Of a DNA stretch of 64,000 bases, positions 44,356 through 53,551 are shown one piece after another. This DNA comes from Actinomycetales bacterium (GTDB taxonomy: Bacteria; Actinomycetota; Actinomycetes; Actinomycetales; Dermatophilaceae), in contig JADJVX010000017.1 of NCBI GenBank assembly GCA_016710385.1, positions 620,001 through 684,000 on the forward strand, given 5' to 3'. Within the stretch, counting starts at the first letter, position 1, and each line of letters begins with the position of its first letter. Below the pieces are notes generated by a model, which saw only the letters and a list, made by a program, of their open reading frames with translations, did not search any database and was not told where the DNA came from. The translations under genes were made by a program, and so were the position numbers.

Positions 44356-44741
44356 CAGCCCTCGGCAGCAGCAGTGTTGGCGCCGGACTGAGCGGCGATC
44401 TCGGCATGGATAGCGGCCATGTCCAGACCCTTCACTCCGTCGATGACCTGTTCGAGTGCGGCTGCGGGCAGGGCCCCGGGCTGAGAGAAGACGAGAACAC
44501 CCTCACGGAAGGCCATCAGGGTGGGGATCGAGGTGATCCCGGCGGCACCGGCCAGGTCGCGCTCGGCCTCGGTGTCGACCTTGCCGAAGACGAGCTCGGG
44601 ATGCTTCTCCGACGCCGCCTCGAAGACCGGCGCGAACTGGCGACACGGCCCACACCAGGCGGCCCAGAAGTCGACCAGGACGATGTCGTTGTCCAGGACG
44701 GTCTGGGTGAAGTCGGCGGCAGCGAGGGCACGGGTGGCCAT
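44355..44741 (-). CDS. Thioredoxin
   Basis: The 128-residue thioredoxin has the active site W29-C30-G31-P32-C33 in VDFWAAWCGPCRQF and the cis-Pro loop GITSIPTLMAFREG. A 20-residue Ala-rich C-terminal extension (IHAEIAAQSGANTAAAEG) goes beyond the normal fold. It is downstream of a CsoR/CstR-type operator that overlaps the end of the kinase gene, which suggests induction by sulfur or copper stress together with the persulfide dioxygenase gene 4 kb away. Confidence 0.93.
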   Translation of the reverse strand: MATRALAAADFTQTVLDNDIVLVDFWAAWCGPCRQFAPVFEAASEKHPELVFGKVDTEAERDLAGAAGITSIPTLMAFREGVLVFSQPGALPAAALEQVIDGVKGLDMAAIHAEIAAQSGANTAAAEG

Positions 44742-44796
44742 GTGGGTCTCTCCTATCGGCGCGCAGGGGCGCGGGTCGGCACGCTCAGGTAACGAA

Positions 44797-45897
44797 CTAT
44801 ACCCCCCTGGGTATTCCATTGGCCGCAGTCGCCAGCGGCAACCAGAAACTGAACGTGCACCCGCGCCCGGGACCGTCCGAGACGGCATACAGATCGCCGC
44901 CGTGACCACGGGCCAAGGTGCGGGCGATGGTCAGGCCGACACCGCTGCCTGGGTATGCGCCGCCTGGAGCGCGGAAGAAGCGCTCGAAGACCCGGGCGAG
45001 GTCCTCCGGCGCCAGCCCGACCCCCGTGTCGGTGACATGGACGAGGGCCGCTTGCGGGGTCAGCTCCAGACCCACGGTGACGATGCCTCCGGACGGCGTG
45101 GCATGCAGGGCATTGCCGACGAGGTTGGTGACGATCTGGGCGATCCGGTCCGGGTCGGCCTGCACCCAGACCGGGCCGGGCCCGGGCTGGACCTCGAGCT
45201 GAACACCTCCCTCGCCGGCTTGGGGGATCAGCCGGCGAGCAGCCCCCGCGACGACCGCACCGAGGTCCATCGGCACGGGATGGATGGCCAGGCGACCCTC
45301 GTCGGCGCGGGAGAGGGTGGACAGATCCGCCGCCAGGCGCCGCAGCCGCCGGGTCTCGGCCCGCACGAGGTCCAGCTGTGCCGGCGTCGTCGGGATGACC
45401 TCGTCGATCATCCCCTCCAGATATCCGTCGATGACCGTCAACGGGGTGCGCATTTCATGGGCGACATCGGAGATGAGTGCGGTGCGTCGAGTTTCGGTGT
45501 CGGACAACGATTTCCCGAGTTCGTTGACGTCGTGAGCCAGGTCGGCCAACTCGCGATCGTGCGGCAGGGGGACGCGATGCGAGTAGTCGCCATCGGCCAG
45601 CCGTCGGGCTGCCTCGCGCACTTGCCGCAGCGGCCGCACCAGCCGGTATGCCGCGATGGCGCCGGTCACGGTCGCCCCGGCCACGCCGACGAGGACCCCG
45701 ATGAGCAGGGACTGGTCGACCGCTGAGGCCATCTGTTGGCGCAGCGTCCCCATCGCCCCGCCCGCGCCCTGACCCAACCGGCGCACCCGCTCGTCGAACA
45801 GCAGCGGGGCCAGTTGGCGCACGACCAGCAGGGTGGCACCCCCCGCGATGACCGCAACCGCCGCATGGGAGACCACCAGCCGGGTGACGAGTTTCAT
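44797..45897 (-). CDS. Sensor histidine kinase (BaeS/MprB-like)
   Basis: From ATG 45897 (MKLVTRLVVSHAAVAVIAGG) the kinase has 366 residues: a first membrane helix, a very short external loop (about residues 30-60), a second helix (LLIGVLVGVAGATVTGAIAA), a HAMP domain (YRLVRPLRQVREAARRLADG), the HisKA helix with H in ISDVAHEMRTPLTVIDGYLE, and the ATPase domain (NLVGNALHATPSGG, VTDTGVGLAPEDLARVFERF, GSGVGLTIARTLARGHGG). The last codons (NGIPRGV-stop) are made of a CsoR/CstR-type operator, including a rare ATA codon. It overlaps the regulator gene by four bases. Confidence 0.93.
   Translation of the reverse strand: MKLVTRLVVSHAAVAVIAGGATLLVVRQLAPLLFDERVRRLGQGAGGAMGTLRQQMASAVDQSLLIGVLVGVAGATVTGAIAAYRLVRPLRQVREAARRLADGDYSHRVPLPHDRELADLAHDVNELGKSLSDTETRRTALISDVAHEMRTPLTVIDGYLEGMIDEVIPTTPAQLDLVRAETRRLRRLAADLSTLSRADEGRLAIHPVPMDLGAVVAGAARRLIPQAGEGGVQLEVQPGPGPVWVQADPDRIAQIVTNLVGNALHATPSGGIVTVGLELTPQAALVHVTDTGVGLAPEDLARVFERFFRAPGGAYPGSGVGLTIARTLARGHGGDLYAVSDGPGRGCTFSFWLPLATAANGIPRGV
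44799..44814. promoter_or_regulatory. CsoR/CstR-type operator inside the kinase 3' end, upstream of thioredoxin
   Basis: ATACCCCCCTGGGTAT, nearly the same as the operator at 40875-40890, spans the last codons and stop of the kinase gene. It lies 58 bases before the thioredoxin start on the same strand. Confidence 0.7.
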
Positions 45898-46610
45898 GGC
45901 CGCCCCGGCACGGGTGTGGCCACGCACTTGTAGCCCACTCCTCGCACGGTGCCGATGAAGCGCGGCGCGTCGACGTCGTCACCCAAAGCCCTGCGGATGC
46001 TGCGGATATGCACGTCGACGACCCGCTCGTCGCCGAAGTAGTCATAGCCCCAGACCCGCTCGAGCAGCTGGGCCCGCGAGAAGACCCGCCCCGGCGAGCC
46101 GGCGAGCACGGTGAGGACGTCGAACTCCAGCGCGGAGAGATGGACCGGCCCCGCGTGCGCCGTGACCTCACGCCGGGATGGATCGATGGTCAACCCGGCA
46201 AAGACCAGCACGCCGTCGTCAGTGTCGGTCGCGACCACACGCCGCAGCACCGCCTTGACCCGAGCCACGACCTCCCGCGGGCTGAACGGTTTGGTGATGT
46301 AGTCGTCGGCGCCCACCGACAGGCCCACCAGGGTGTCGACCTCCTCGGCCCGTGCGGTCACGAGAATGACCGGGACCGCTGAGGTGGTCCGCACTCGGCG
46401 CAACACCTCGAGGCCGTCGATATCCGGCAGCCCGATGTCCAGCAGCACCAGGTCGGCGCCGGGCTGCCCAGGCGCCGGGGCAGCCAGCGCACCCAGTGCG
46501 GCCGCGCCGGTGGCGGCCTCCTGGACGGTGTAGCCGTCACGCTCGAGGTAGGCACGCAGGATGGCGCGGATCTGTGGCTCGTCGTCGACGACGAGCACCC
46601 GTGCCCCCAT
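45894..46610 (-). CDS. OmpR/PhoB-family response regulator
   Basis: The 238-residue regulator (ATG 46610, MGARVLVVDDEPQIRAILRA) has a receiver domain with the phospho-acceptor Asp in LVLLDIGLPDIDGLEVL and the Lys in DDYITKPFSPREVVARV, and a winged-helix domain (LSALEFDVLTVLAGSPGRVF, VVDVHIRSIRRALGDD, FIGTVRGVGYKC). It overlaps the kinase gene by an ATGA. It is divergent from the DUF2202 gene, a possible target of the pair. Confidence 0.94.
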   Translation of the reverse strand: MGARVLVVDDEPQIRAILRAYLERDGYTVQEAATGAAALGALAAPAPGQPGADLVLLDIGLPDIDGLEVLRRVRTTSAVPVILVTARAEEVDTLVGLSVGADDYITKPFSPREVVARVKAVLRRVVATDTDDGVLVFAGLTIDPSRREVTAHAGPVHLSALEFDVLTVLAGSPGRVFSRAQLLERVWGYDYFGDERVVDVHIRSIRRALGDDVDAPRFIGTVRGVGYKCVATPVPGRP

Positions 46611-46809
46611 CCTGGCTCCTCCTGCCCTGGCGCAGATCGAATACGCCCATCGAACCAGCCCCACCCCCGATTCGTCGCACCCCGTCGGCAACTTTCGCGC
46701 AAGCTTCATCGTCCCCGCAGCGACCCTTCACAGCCGCGCGTTTGACTCGGGGCCAGCCCGCGGGATCGCCGCGACCGTTCGATCTCAGACCGATCCGAAG
46801 GAGCACGCC

Positions 46810-47511
46810 ATGCGTCGACACCTCACCACCGTCCTTGCCGTCGGCACCGCAGGCATCCTGCTGCTGCCGCCGGCCGCCTCCGCGTTCGGCGCCAGTGCGG
46901 GTGCGCGCCCGCTGCCGGCAACCGCCCGGTATGCCGTGCTCGACACCGTCCAGCCCACCGGCACCGCCTCCGCGGAGCTCACGGCGGTCCTCGTCGCGAT
47001 GCGGGAGGAGGAGCGGATGGCCCGCGACCTGTATGCCGGGTTCCTCGCCGCCTACCCCGACTCGCGCCCGTTCAGCCGGATCGTCCTGGCCGAACAACGC
47101 CACTTCGACGCGGTCGGGAAGCTGCTCACGGCATACGGGATCACCGACCCCTCAACCGGACGGGCCACGGGCAGCTACGCCGACCCGGCCCTCCAATCCG
47201 CCTACGACGGGTGGAAGAGCGCGGGCGCAGCCTCGAAGACCGCGGCCTACCAGGCCGCCGTGGAGCTGGAGAAGCGCGACATCGCCGACCTGGAGAAGGC
47301 GATCGCGACCACGACCGACACCCAAGTCTCGCGGGTGCTCAACCGGCTGCTCACGGCCTCGAAACGGCACCTCGCGGTCTACACCCAGGCTGCCGCCGGC
47401 AATCGCCAGGGCAAGGGGATGGGCCAGGGTGGCGCCGGCAAGCACGTCGGGATGGGGTCGAACGCGGGCCAGGGACAGAACTGCCCCGACGCTGCCCCGC
47501 AGGCCTCCTAG
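46810..47511 (+). CDS. Secreted DUF2202 ferritin-like protein
   Basis: A 233-residue exported protein: signal peptide MRRHLTTVLAVGTAGILLLP with cleavage near SAFGA, then a four-helix DUF2202 domain with the ferritin-like carboxylate/His pattern (REEERMARDLYAGFLAAYPD, ILAEQRHFDAVGKLL-type VLAEQRHFDAVGKLLTAYGI, ELEKRDIADLEKAI, ASKRHLAVYTQA). A Gly/Lys/Met-rich tail follows (GKGMGQGGAGKHVGMGSNAG), perhaps metal-binding. It faces the two-component operon across a 199-base gap. Its TAG stop shares the palindrome CTAG with the convergent oxidase gene stop. Confidence 0.88.
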   Translation: MRRHLTTVLAVGTAGILLLPPAASAFGASAGARPLPATARYAVLDTVQPTGTASAELTAVLVAMREEERMARDLYAGFLAAYPDSRPFSRIVLAEQRHFDAVGKLLTAYGITDPSTGRATGSYADPALQSAYDGWKSAGAASKTAAYQAAVELEKRDIADLEKAIATTTDTQVSRVLNRLLTASKRHLAVYTQAAAGNRQGKGMGQGGAGKHVGMGSNAGQGQNCPDAAPQAS

Positions 47512-49265
47512 GCCACCGGCTGCGTTGGCCGGTCCAGGGTGCCCACCCGCTGGTAGGGCCGGCCCTGGGCCGGCCGCTCGTCGGGCGTGCCGCGGCGCGG
47601 CCACAGCGCCATGGCCCGCTCGGCCTGCGCGGTGATGGTCAACGAGGGGTTGACCCCGAGGTTGGCCGAGATCGCCGAACCGTCGACGACGTGGATGCCG
47701 GGGTATCCCCAGACCCGGTGGTAGGGGTCGACGACGCCGCGCCGCGGATCGTCCGAGATCGGACAACCGCCGAGGAAATGCGCCGTGAGGGGCATGTCCG
47801 CCACCGCTGAGATATTTCCGCCGGCGACGACCCGGCCGCCAACCTGCTTCGACAGGGCCGCCGACATGGCTCGCACCCCGGCGCTGGCCTGAGGGAACCA
47901 GGTCGGGTTGGGCTGCCCGTGGCCCTGCGTCGAGGTGAGCCGCACCTTCCCCAGCACCCGAGCGGCCAGCCCGGTGCGCAGCTTCCCACGCACGACCAGG
48001 GAGTTGTCCAGGCTCTGCATGACCAAGGCGATGACGGTGCGTTCGGACCACGTCCGCAGCACCAGGGTCCGACCGAAGGCCAGAGGCTGCTTGGCCACCT
48101 CGCGGGCAAACTGCACGGGACGTCGCCAGCGGGCCCGGCCCGGGCCTGGGGGTGGCAGCGTGGGGTCGTCCTCGACCATGAGGGTCGCGAGCGCCCCCAT
48201 GAGGTTGGACCCCTTGCCGTAGCGGCAGTTCTCGACGTGAGTGAACTCGTCGACGTGGAACGAGGTGGTGATCGCGATGCCGCGGGTGATGTCGATGTCC
48301 TTGGGAGCCTTCATCGCCATCGCACCCCCGAGAGCTTCGGAGTTGGTGCGGGTGAGGTCGCCCAAAGCCGACGAGAGCGCCGGCAGCGAGCCGGTGAGCC
48401 GCAGCTCCTGCAGCAGCGAGCCGGTCCCCCAGGCACCGCCGGCCACGACGACCTGCTCGGCCGTGACCGTCTGCCGGTCGCGGCGGACCCACGCGCCGGT
48501 GCGCTCATGGGTCACGGCATACCCGGCCTCGGGGTGCGCCGGGTCGAGCGGGCGGATGTCGACGACCGTGCGCAGCGGCACAATCTGCACGCCGAGACGC
48601 TCGGCCAGCCAGAGATAGTTCTTGACCAGGGTGTTCTTGGCGCCGTCGCGGCAGCCGACCATGCAGTTGCCGCACAATGTGCAGCCGGTGCGCTCGGGCC
48701 CCTGACCGTCGAAGTAGGGGTCGGCGACTCGCTCGCCGGGGCGGCCGAAGTAGACCCCGACCGGGGTATGCCGGAAGGTCGACTCCACACCGAGACTCGC
48801 CGCCGCCTCGCGCATCATCGTCTCCACCGGCCCCTGGCAGGGGTTGGTGACGACCCCGAGCATCCTGGTCGCGGTGTCGTAGTGCGGCGCGAGCTCGTCC
48901 TCCCAATCGGTGATGTGGGCCCACTGCCGGTCGGCGTAGAACGCGGCCGGGGGGCGATAAAGGGTGTTGGCGTAGTTGAGCGACCCGCCCCCGACTCCGG
49001 CGCCCGCGAGGATCATGACGTCGCGCAGCCGGTGGATGCGCTGGACGCCGTAACACCCGAGTTTCGGCGCCCAGAGATAGCGCCGGACGTCCCACGAGGT
49101 CTTGGCGAAGTCGGCGTCTTCGAAGCGGCGCCCCGCTTCCAGGACCGTGACGGCATACCCCTTCTCGGCCAGCCGCAGCGCGGCGACCGATCCGCCGAAT
49201 CCCGATCCCACGACCAGGACGTCGATGTCGGTGGTGGACGAGCGGACGGCCTGGTGTGCGGTCAT
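47508..49265 (-). CDS. GMC/cholesterol oxidase-like flavoprotein (ChoD-like)
   Basis: The 585-residue FAD oxidoreductase starts with VLVVGSGFGGSVAALRLAEK for the dinucleotide and has AGAGVGGGSLNYANTLYRPP, the Cys cluster GCTLCGNCMVGCRDGAKNT and the C-terminal VVDGSAISANLGVNPSLTIT of the ChoD-like branch. In Mycobacterium tuberculosis the matching gene (Rv3409c) also follows guaB2-guaB3. The name cholesterol oxidase is historical for this branch; the real substrate is uncertain. It overlaps the dehydrogenase gene by four bases. Confidence 0.88.
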   Translation of the reverse strand: MTAHQAVRSSTTDIDVLVVGSGFGGSVAALRLAEKGYAVTVLEAGRRFEDADFAKTSWDVRRYLWAPKLGCYGVQRIHRLRDVMILAGAGVGGGSLNYANTLYRPPAAFYADRQWAHITDWEDELAPHYDTATRMLGVVTNPCQGPVETMMREAAASLGVESTFRHTPVGVYFGRPGERVADPYFDGQGPERTGCTLCGNCMVGCRDGAKNTLVKNYLWLAERLGVQIVPLRTVVDIRPLDPAHPEAGYAVTHERTGAWVRRDRQTVTAEQVVVAGGAWGTGSLLQELRLTGSLPALSSALGDLTRTNSEALGGAMAMKAPKDIDITRGIAITTSFHVDEFTHVENCRYGKGSNLMGALATLMVEDDPTLPPPGPGRARWRRPVQFAREVAKQPLAFGRTLVLRTWSERTVIALVMQSLDNSLVVRGKLRTGLAARVLGKVRLTSTQGHGQPNPTWFPQASAGVRAMSAALSKQVGGRVVAGGNISAVADMPLTAHFLGGCPISDDPRRGVVDPYHRVWGYPGIHVVDGSAISANLGVNPSLTITAQAERAMALWPRRGTPDERPAQGRPYQRVGTLDRPTQPVA

Positions 49266-50851
49266 CGGATTCCCAACGCCTTGAGCGCTTTGAGACCGGC
49301 GCTGAAGACGCCGGCGAACTGCCGATCGCGCAGGCCCAGCTGCGGCCCGAGCGTGAGGAGGTGCTGCGCGGTGATGCTCTGCACCTCGGTGTATTTGGTC
49401 ATGCCCTCCGGTCCATGGCGGCGGCCCAGCCCGGACTGCTTCATGCCACCCAGCGGTGACCCCATCGAGCCCCAGGACGCGGCATGGCTGTCGTTGAGGG
49501 AGACGGTGCCGGTGGAGATCTGCCGCGCCACCCGACGCCCGGCCGCGATGTCGCGGGTCCAGATGCCGGCATGCAGCCCGTATGCCGTGTCGTTGGCGAG
49601 CGCGACCGCCTCGGAGTCGGAGGCGACCCGATAGACCGACAGCACTGGCCCGAAGGTCTCCTCGTCACGGCAGGCCATCGCCGACGTGACGCCCTCCAGG
49701 ACGGTCGGCTCGTAGAAGAACGGGCCGAGGTCGGGCCGGGCCCGCCCGCCGACGAGCACCCGCGCGCCGTGCGCCACGGCATCCTGGACGTGGCCGTCGA
49801 CCCGGTCGAGCTGGGCCTGCGAGAGCAGCGAGCCCATGTCGATGCCGAAGTCCAACCCCGGCCCGAGACGCATCGCGCGCACCCGCGGCAGGAAGCCGGC
49901 GAGGAACTCGTCGGCCACCTGTTCGTGGAGGATGAGCCGCTCACCGTGCATGCACAGTTGCCCGGCCGAGCCGAACGCCGCCCGGCGCACGCCCTCGATG
50001 GCCTTGGCCACGTTGGCGTCTGGACGCACGTAGAGCGAATTCTTGCCGCCGAGTTCCAGCGAGAAGCCGACCAACCGGGCCGCTGCGGCCGCACCGACCC
50101 TCCGGCCGGTCGGGGTCGACCCGGTGTAGGCGACGTAGTCGGCGCTGTCGACGACCGCCTGCCCCACCGTCGCGCCGTCACCCACGACGACCTGCAGCAC
50201 GCCGTCGGGAAGCCCGGCCTCGTGCAGCAGCCACGCGCCGTAGAGGGCCGTGAGCGAGGTCTCGCGGTCGGGTCGCAACACCACAGCGTTGCCGGCCATC
50301 AGGGCAGGCAAGGTGTCGCCGATCGGGAGGGTGAGCGGGAAGTTCCACGGACTGACGATTCCCACCACCCCGACCGGACGGCGCACGACCTGGGTGCGCG
50401 AAAGCATCGGGATGGCACCGGAGAGCCGGCGGTCACCGAGGTAGTCGACGGCCCGGCGAGCGTAGTGCCGCGCCGAGATCGCGATGCTCGCGACCTCCTC
50501 GAAGGCGTCGACGCGCGCCTTGCCCGACTCCAGCTGGATGAGGTCCATGAGGGTGCGTTGGTTGGCCAGCACGAGGTCGTGCAGCCGCAGCAGCACCTGC
50601 GCGCGGTGCGCCAGGGGCAGTCGCGACCAGGGGCGCTGGGCGGCCCGCCCTTGCTCCACCGCCGATCGGACATCCGCCGGGGAGGATTGCGGCAGGGTCG
50701 CGAGCGCCTCCCCGGTCATCGGGGTGTGCGAGGTATGCCGTTCGGCTCGCGGACCAGCGACGACCAGGCGCGAAAGCCGTTGCAGGAGAACCTGATCCAC
50801 GGCATACCGGCTGTCTGTTGGGCTGGGGGTTGGGCTGGGCGCGAGACTCAT
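49262..50851 (-). CDS. Succinate-semialdehyde dehydrogenase-like aldehyde dehydrogenase
   Basis: This 529-residue NAD(P) aldehyde dehydrogenase has the catalytic Glu in FSLELGGKNSLYVRPDANV and the catalytic Cys in AGQLCMHGERL, with the oxyanion Asn in VSPWNFPLTLPIGD. It looks most like the GabD2/SSDH group. An N-terminal extension of about 40 residues precedes HTPMTGEALATLPQSSPADV. It starts seven bases after guaB3 and overlaps the GMC oxidase gene, so it belongs to the purine/sigD operon. It might process an aldehyde made by the oxidase; this is inference. Confidence 0.9.
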   Translation of the reverse strand: MSLAPSPTPSPTDSRYAVDQVLLQRLSRLVVAGPRAERHTSHTPMTGEALATLPQSSPADVRSAVEQGRAAQRPWSRLPLAHRAQVLLRLHDLVLANQRTLMDLIQLESGKARVDAFEEVASIAISARHYARRAVDYLGDRRLSGAIPMLSRTQVVRRPVGVVGIVSPWNFPLTLPIGDTLPALMAGNAVVLRPDRETSLTALYGAWLLHEAGLPDGVLQVVVGDGATVGQAVVDSADYVAYTGSTPTGRRVGAAAAARLVGFSLELGGKNSLYVRPDANVAKAIEGVRRAAFGSAGQLCMHGERLILHEQVADEFLAGFLPRVRAMRLGPGLDFGIDMGSLLSQAQLDRVDGHVQDAVAHGARVLVGGRARPDLGPFFYEPTVLEGVTSAMACRDEETFGPVLSVYRVASDSEAVALANDTAYGLHAGIWTRDIAAGRRVARQISTGTVSLNDSHAASWGSMGSPLGGMKQSGLGRRHGPEGMTKYTEVQSITAQHLLTLGPQLGLRDRQFAGVFSAGLKALKALGIR

Positions 50852-50858
50852 GGCCGGC

Positions 50859-51980
50859 TCAGCCGTGGCTCGTCGGGGCGAGCACGACTTCCACGCGCTG
50901 GAACTCCTTGACATCGGAGTAGCCGGTCGTTGCCATCGCCCGGCGCAGCGCGCCGATGATGTTGGTCGTGCCGTCGGCAGCGCGGCCCGGGCCGAAGAGG
51001 ATCTCGGCCATACTGGCCCGCCGACCGACCTGCACCCGCTCGCCGCGGGGAAGCGACTGGTGGTGAGCCTCGGAGCCCCAGTGGAATCCGGCGCCGGGCG
51101 CCTCGGTGGCGCGGGCCAGGGCCGCTCCGAGCATGACGGCGTCGGAGCCACATGCGATGGCCTTGACCACGTCACCGGACGTGCCGACGCCGCCGTCGGC
51201 GATGACGTGGACGTAGCGCCCGCCCGACTCGTCGAGGTAGTCGCGCCGGGCGGCCGCAACATCGGCGATTGCCGTGGCCATCGGGGCGTGGATGCCAAGG
51301 GTGCGCCGAGTCGTGTGCGCTGCTCCCCCACCGAAGCCCACGAGGACCCCCGCCGCACCGGTGCGCATGAGGTGCAGGGCCGCGGTGTAGGTCGAGGCGC
51401 CCCCGACGATGACGGGGACATCGAGCTCGTAGATGAAGCGCTTGAGGTTGAGCGGCTCGGCCTGACTCGACACGTGCTCGGCCGAGACGGTCGTGCCGCG
51501 GATGACGAACAGGTCGACCCCCGCGTCGACGACGGTGCGCCAGTGTGCCTGGGTGTGCTTGGGGCTGAGCGCTCCGGCGACCGTGACCCCGGCGGATCGC
51601 AGCTCGCGCAGCCGTTCGCCGATGAGCTCGGGCTTGATCGGCTCGGCGTAAATCTGCTGCATCCGAGCGGTCGCGCGGGCCGGGTCGAGCGCCGCAACCT
51701 CCTCGAGCAAGGCCTTCGGGTCGTCGTAGCGCGTCCACACGCCTTCCAGGTCAAGGACCGGCAAACCGCCGAGGCGACCCAGCTCGATGGCCGTGGACGG
51801 GGAGATGACCGAGTCCATCGGCGCCCCCATGACGGGGATGTCCAGGTGGTAGGCGTCGATCTGCCAGGAGACCGACACGTCCTCGGGGTCGCGGGTCCGC
51901 CGGGAGGGGACGACGGCGATTTCCTCGAGCGAATAGGCCCGGCGACCGCGTTTGCCGCGGCCGATCTCGATCTCGGTCAC
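50859..51980 (-). CDS. guaB3: GuaB3 family IMP dehydrogenase-related protein
   Basis: The 373-residue protein is a TIM-barrel member of the IMPDH/GMPR superfamily (GRRAYSLEEIAVVPSRRTRD, VIADGGVGTSGDVVKAIACG, FGPGRAADGTTNIIGALRRA). It has no CBS domains and, where GuaB2 carries its catalytic Cys (GPGSICTTR), it reads GGGAAHTTRRTLG, so the Cys is missing at that place. Its reaction is therefore uncertain. It follows guaB2 by 38 bases and precedes the aldehyde dehydrogenase by seven. Confidence 0.9.
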   Translation of the reverse strand: MTEIEIGRGKRGRRAYSLEEIAVVPSRRTRDPEDVSVSWQIDAYHLDIPVMGAPMDSVISPSTAIELGRLGGLPVLDLEGVWTRYDDPKALLEEVAALDPARATARMQQIYAEPIKPELIGERLRELRSAGVTVAGALSPKHTQAHWRTVVDAGVDLFVIRGTTVSAEHVSSQAEPLNLKRFIYELDVPVIVGGASTYTAALHLMRTGAAGVLVGFGGGAAHTTRRTLGIHAPMATAIADVAAARRDYLDESGGRYVHVIADGGVGTSGDVVKAIACGSDAVMLGAALARATEAPGAGFHWGSEAHHQSLPRGERVQVGRRASMAEILFGPGRAADGTTNIIGALRRAMATTGYSDVKEFQRVEVVLAPTSHG

Positions 51981-52018
51981 GTCCGAAACCCTACCCGCCG
52001 CACGGCATACGACGTCCG

Positions 52019-53542
52019 TCAGCGGGTGACGTAGTTGGGTGCCTCGACAATCCCCTGGACGTCGTGCGGATGGCTCTCCTTGAGTCCCGCGGAGGTGATG
52101 CGCACGAATCGGCCGCGCTGCTTGAGCTCGGGAATCGTGCGCGCCCCGACGTAGAACATCGACTGGTGCAGCCCGCCCACCAACTGGTGGACGACCGCCT
52201 TGAGCGGACCGCGGTAGGCCACCCGCCCCTCGATGCCTTCGGGGACGATCTTGTCGTCGGTGTCGACGTCGGCCTGGAAATAGCGGTCCTTGGAGAAGGA
52301 CTTCTTGCCGCGTGAGGCCATCGCGCCCATCGACCCCATGCCGCGGTAGGTCTTGAACTGCTTGCCGTTGACGAAAACCAGCTGGCCGGGGCTCTCTTCA
52401 CAGCCGGCCAGCAGCGAGCCGACCATGATCGTGTCGGCTCCCGCGACGAGGGCTTTGGCCAGGTCGCCGGAGTATTGGACGCCGCCATCGGCGATGACCG
52501 GGACCCCGGCCGGGGCACACGCTTGGGACGCCTCGTAGACCGCGGTGATCTGGGGCACGCCGACCCCGGCCACGACTCGCGTCGTGCAGATCGAGCCGGG
52601 TCCGACGCCCACCTTCACCGCGTCTGCACCGGCGTCGACGAGCGCCTGAGCACCCGCTCGCGTGGCGACATTGCCCCCGATGACCTGGACGTGCCGGGTC
52701 GCCGGGTCGGACTTGAGCTTGGCGATCATCTCGAGCATGAGCCGGGCGTGACCGTTGGCGACATCGGGCACGAGGATGTCGACGCCGGCCTCGACGAGCG
52801 TGGTGGCCCGCTCCCAGGCATCGCCGAAATAGCCGATCGCGGCAGCCACGAGCAAGCGGCCCTGGGCGTCCTTGCTCGCCTGGGGGTATTGCTCGGACTT
52901 GACGAAGTCCTTGACCGTGATGAGACCGGCCAGGCGACCCTCGCCGTCGATGAGCGGCAGCCGCTCGCGCTTGTGCTGGCGCAGCAGCAAGGTGGCGTCC
53001 TCGCGCGAGATGCCCTCGGGTGCAGTGATGAGCGGCATCGGCGTCATGACCTCGCGCACGAGGGTCGTTGCCCACTCGGCGACCGGAGTGAAGCGTAGGT
53101 CGCGGTTGGTGATGATGCCCAAGAGGTGGTGATCGGGATCGACCACAGGTAGGCCGGACACGCGGTATTGCCCGCAGACGCTGTCGAGGTCCTCGAGGGT
53201 GGCATCCGGGCCGATGGTGATGGGGTTGCTGATCATCCCGGTCTGGGTGCGCTTGACGACGTCGACCTGGTAGGCCTGATCGGCGATCGACAGGTTGCGG
53301 TGCAGCACCCCCAGGCCGCCTTGGCGGGCCATGTTGATGGCCATCCGCGACTCGGTGACGGTGTCCATCGCCGCAGAGACGAGGGGAATGCGGATCGAGA
53401 TCTCCCGCGTCAGCCGCGTCGTGGTGTCGACCTCGCTGGGGATGACGTCGGTCTCACCCGGCAAGAGCAGGACGTCGTCATAGGTCAGGCCAAGGGGAGC
53501 GAAAGGGGTGTCCCCGCTCTCTCGGATGCTCTCGGGGGTCAT
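52019..53542 (-). CDS. guaB2: Inosine-5'-monophosphate dehydrogenase
   Basis: The 507-residue enzyme catalyses IMP to XMP, the committed step to GMP. The barrel begins with GLTYDDVLLLPGETDVIPSE, two CBS domains fill residues 105-220, and the catalytic loop is GPGSICTTRVVAGVG. The flap and monovalent-cation region is YRGMGSMGAMASRGKKSFSK. Length is normal. It sits nine bases after the anti-sigma gene and before guaB3, in the order known from mycobacteria (sigD-rsdA-guaB2-guaB3). Confidence 0.97.
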   Translation of the reverse strand: MTPESIRESGDTPFAPLGLTYDDVLLLPGETDVIPSEVDTTTRLTREISIRIPLVSAAMDTVTESRMAINMARQGGLGVLHRNLSIADQAYQVDVVKRTQTGMISNPITIGPDATLEDLDSVCGQYRVSGLPVVDPDHHLLGIITNRDLRFTPVAEWATTLVREVMTPMPLITAPEGISREDATLLLRQHKRERLPLIDGEGRLAGLITVKDFVKSEQYPQASKDAQGRLLVAAAIGYFGDAWERATTLVEAGVDILVPDVANGHARLMLEMIAKLKSDPATRHVQVIGGNVATRAGAQALVDAGADAVKVGVGPGSICTTRVVAGVGVPQITAVYEASQACAPAGVPVIADGGVQYSGDLAKALVAGADTIMVGSLLAGCEESPGQLVFVNGKQFKTYRGMGSMGAMASRGKKSFSKDRYFQADVDTDDKIVPEGIEGRVAYRGPLKAVVHQLVGGLHQSMFYVGARTIPELKQRGRFVRITSAGLKESHPHDVQGIVEAPNYVTR

Positions 53543-53551
53543 TCCCGGATT

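Noticed and set aside
47508..49265. Confident cholesterol oxidase activity for the GMC protein
   Set aside because: Only family membership and position support it; no sterol catabolism genes are in the window, so the substrate is left open.
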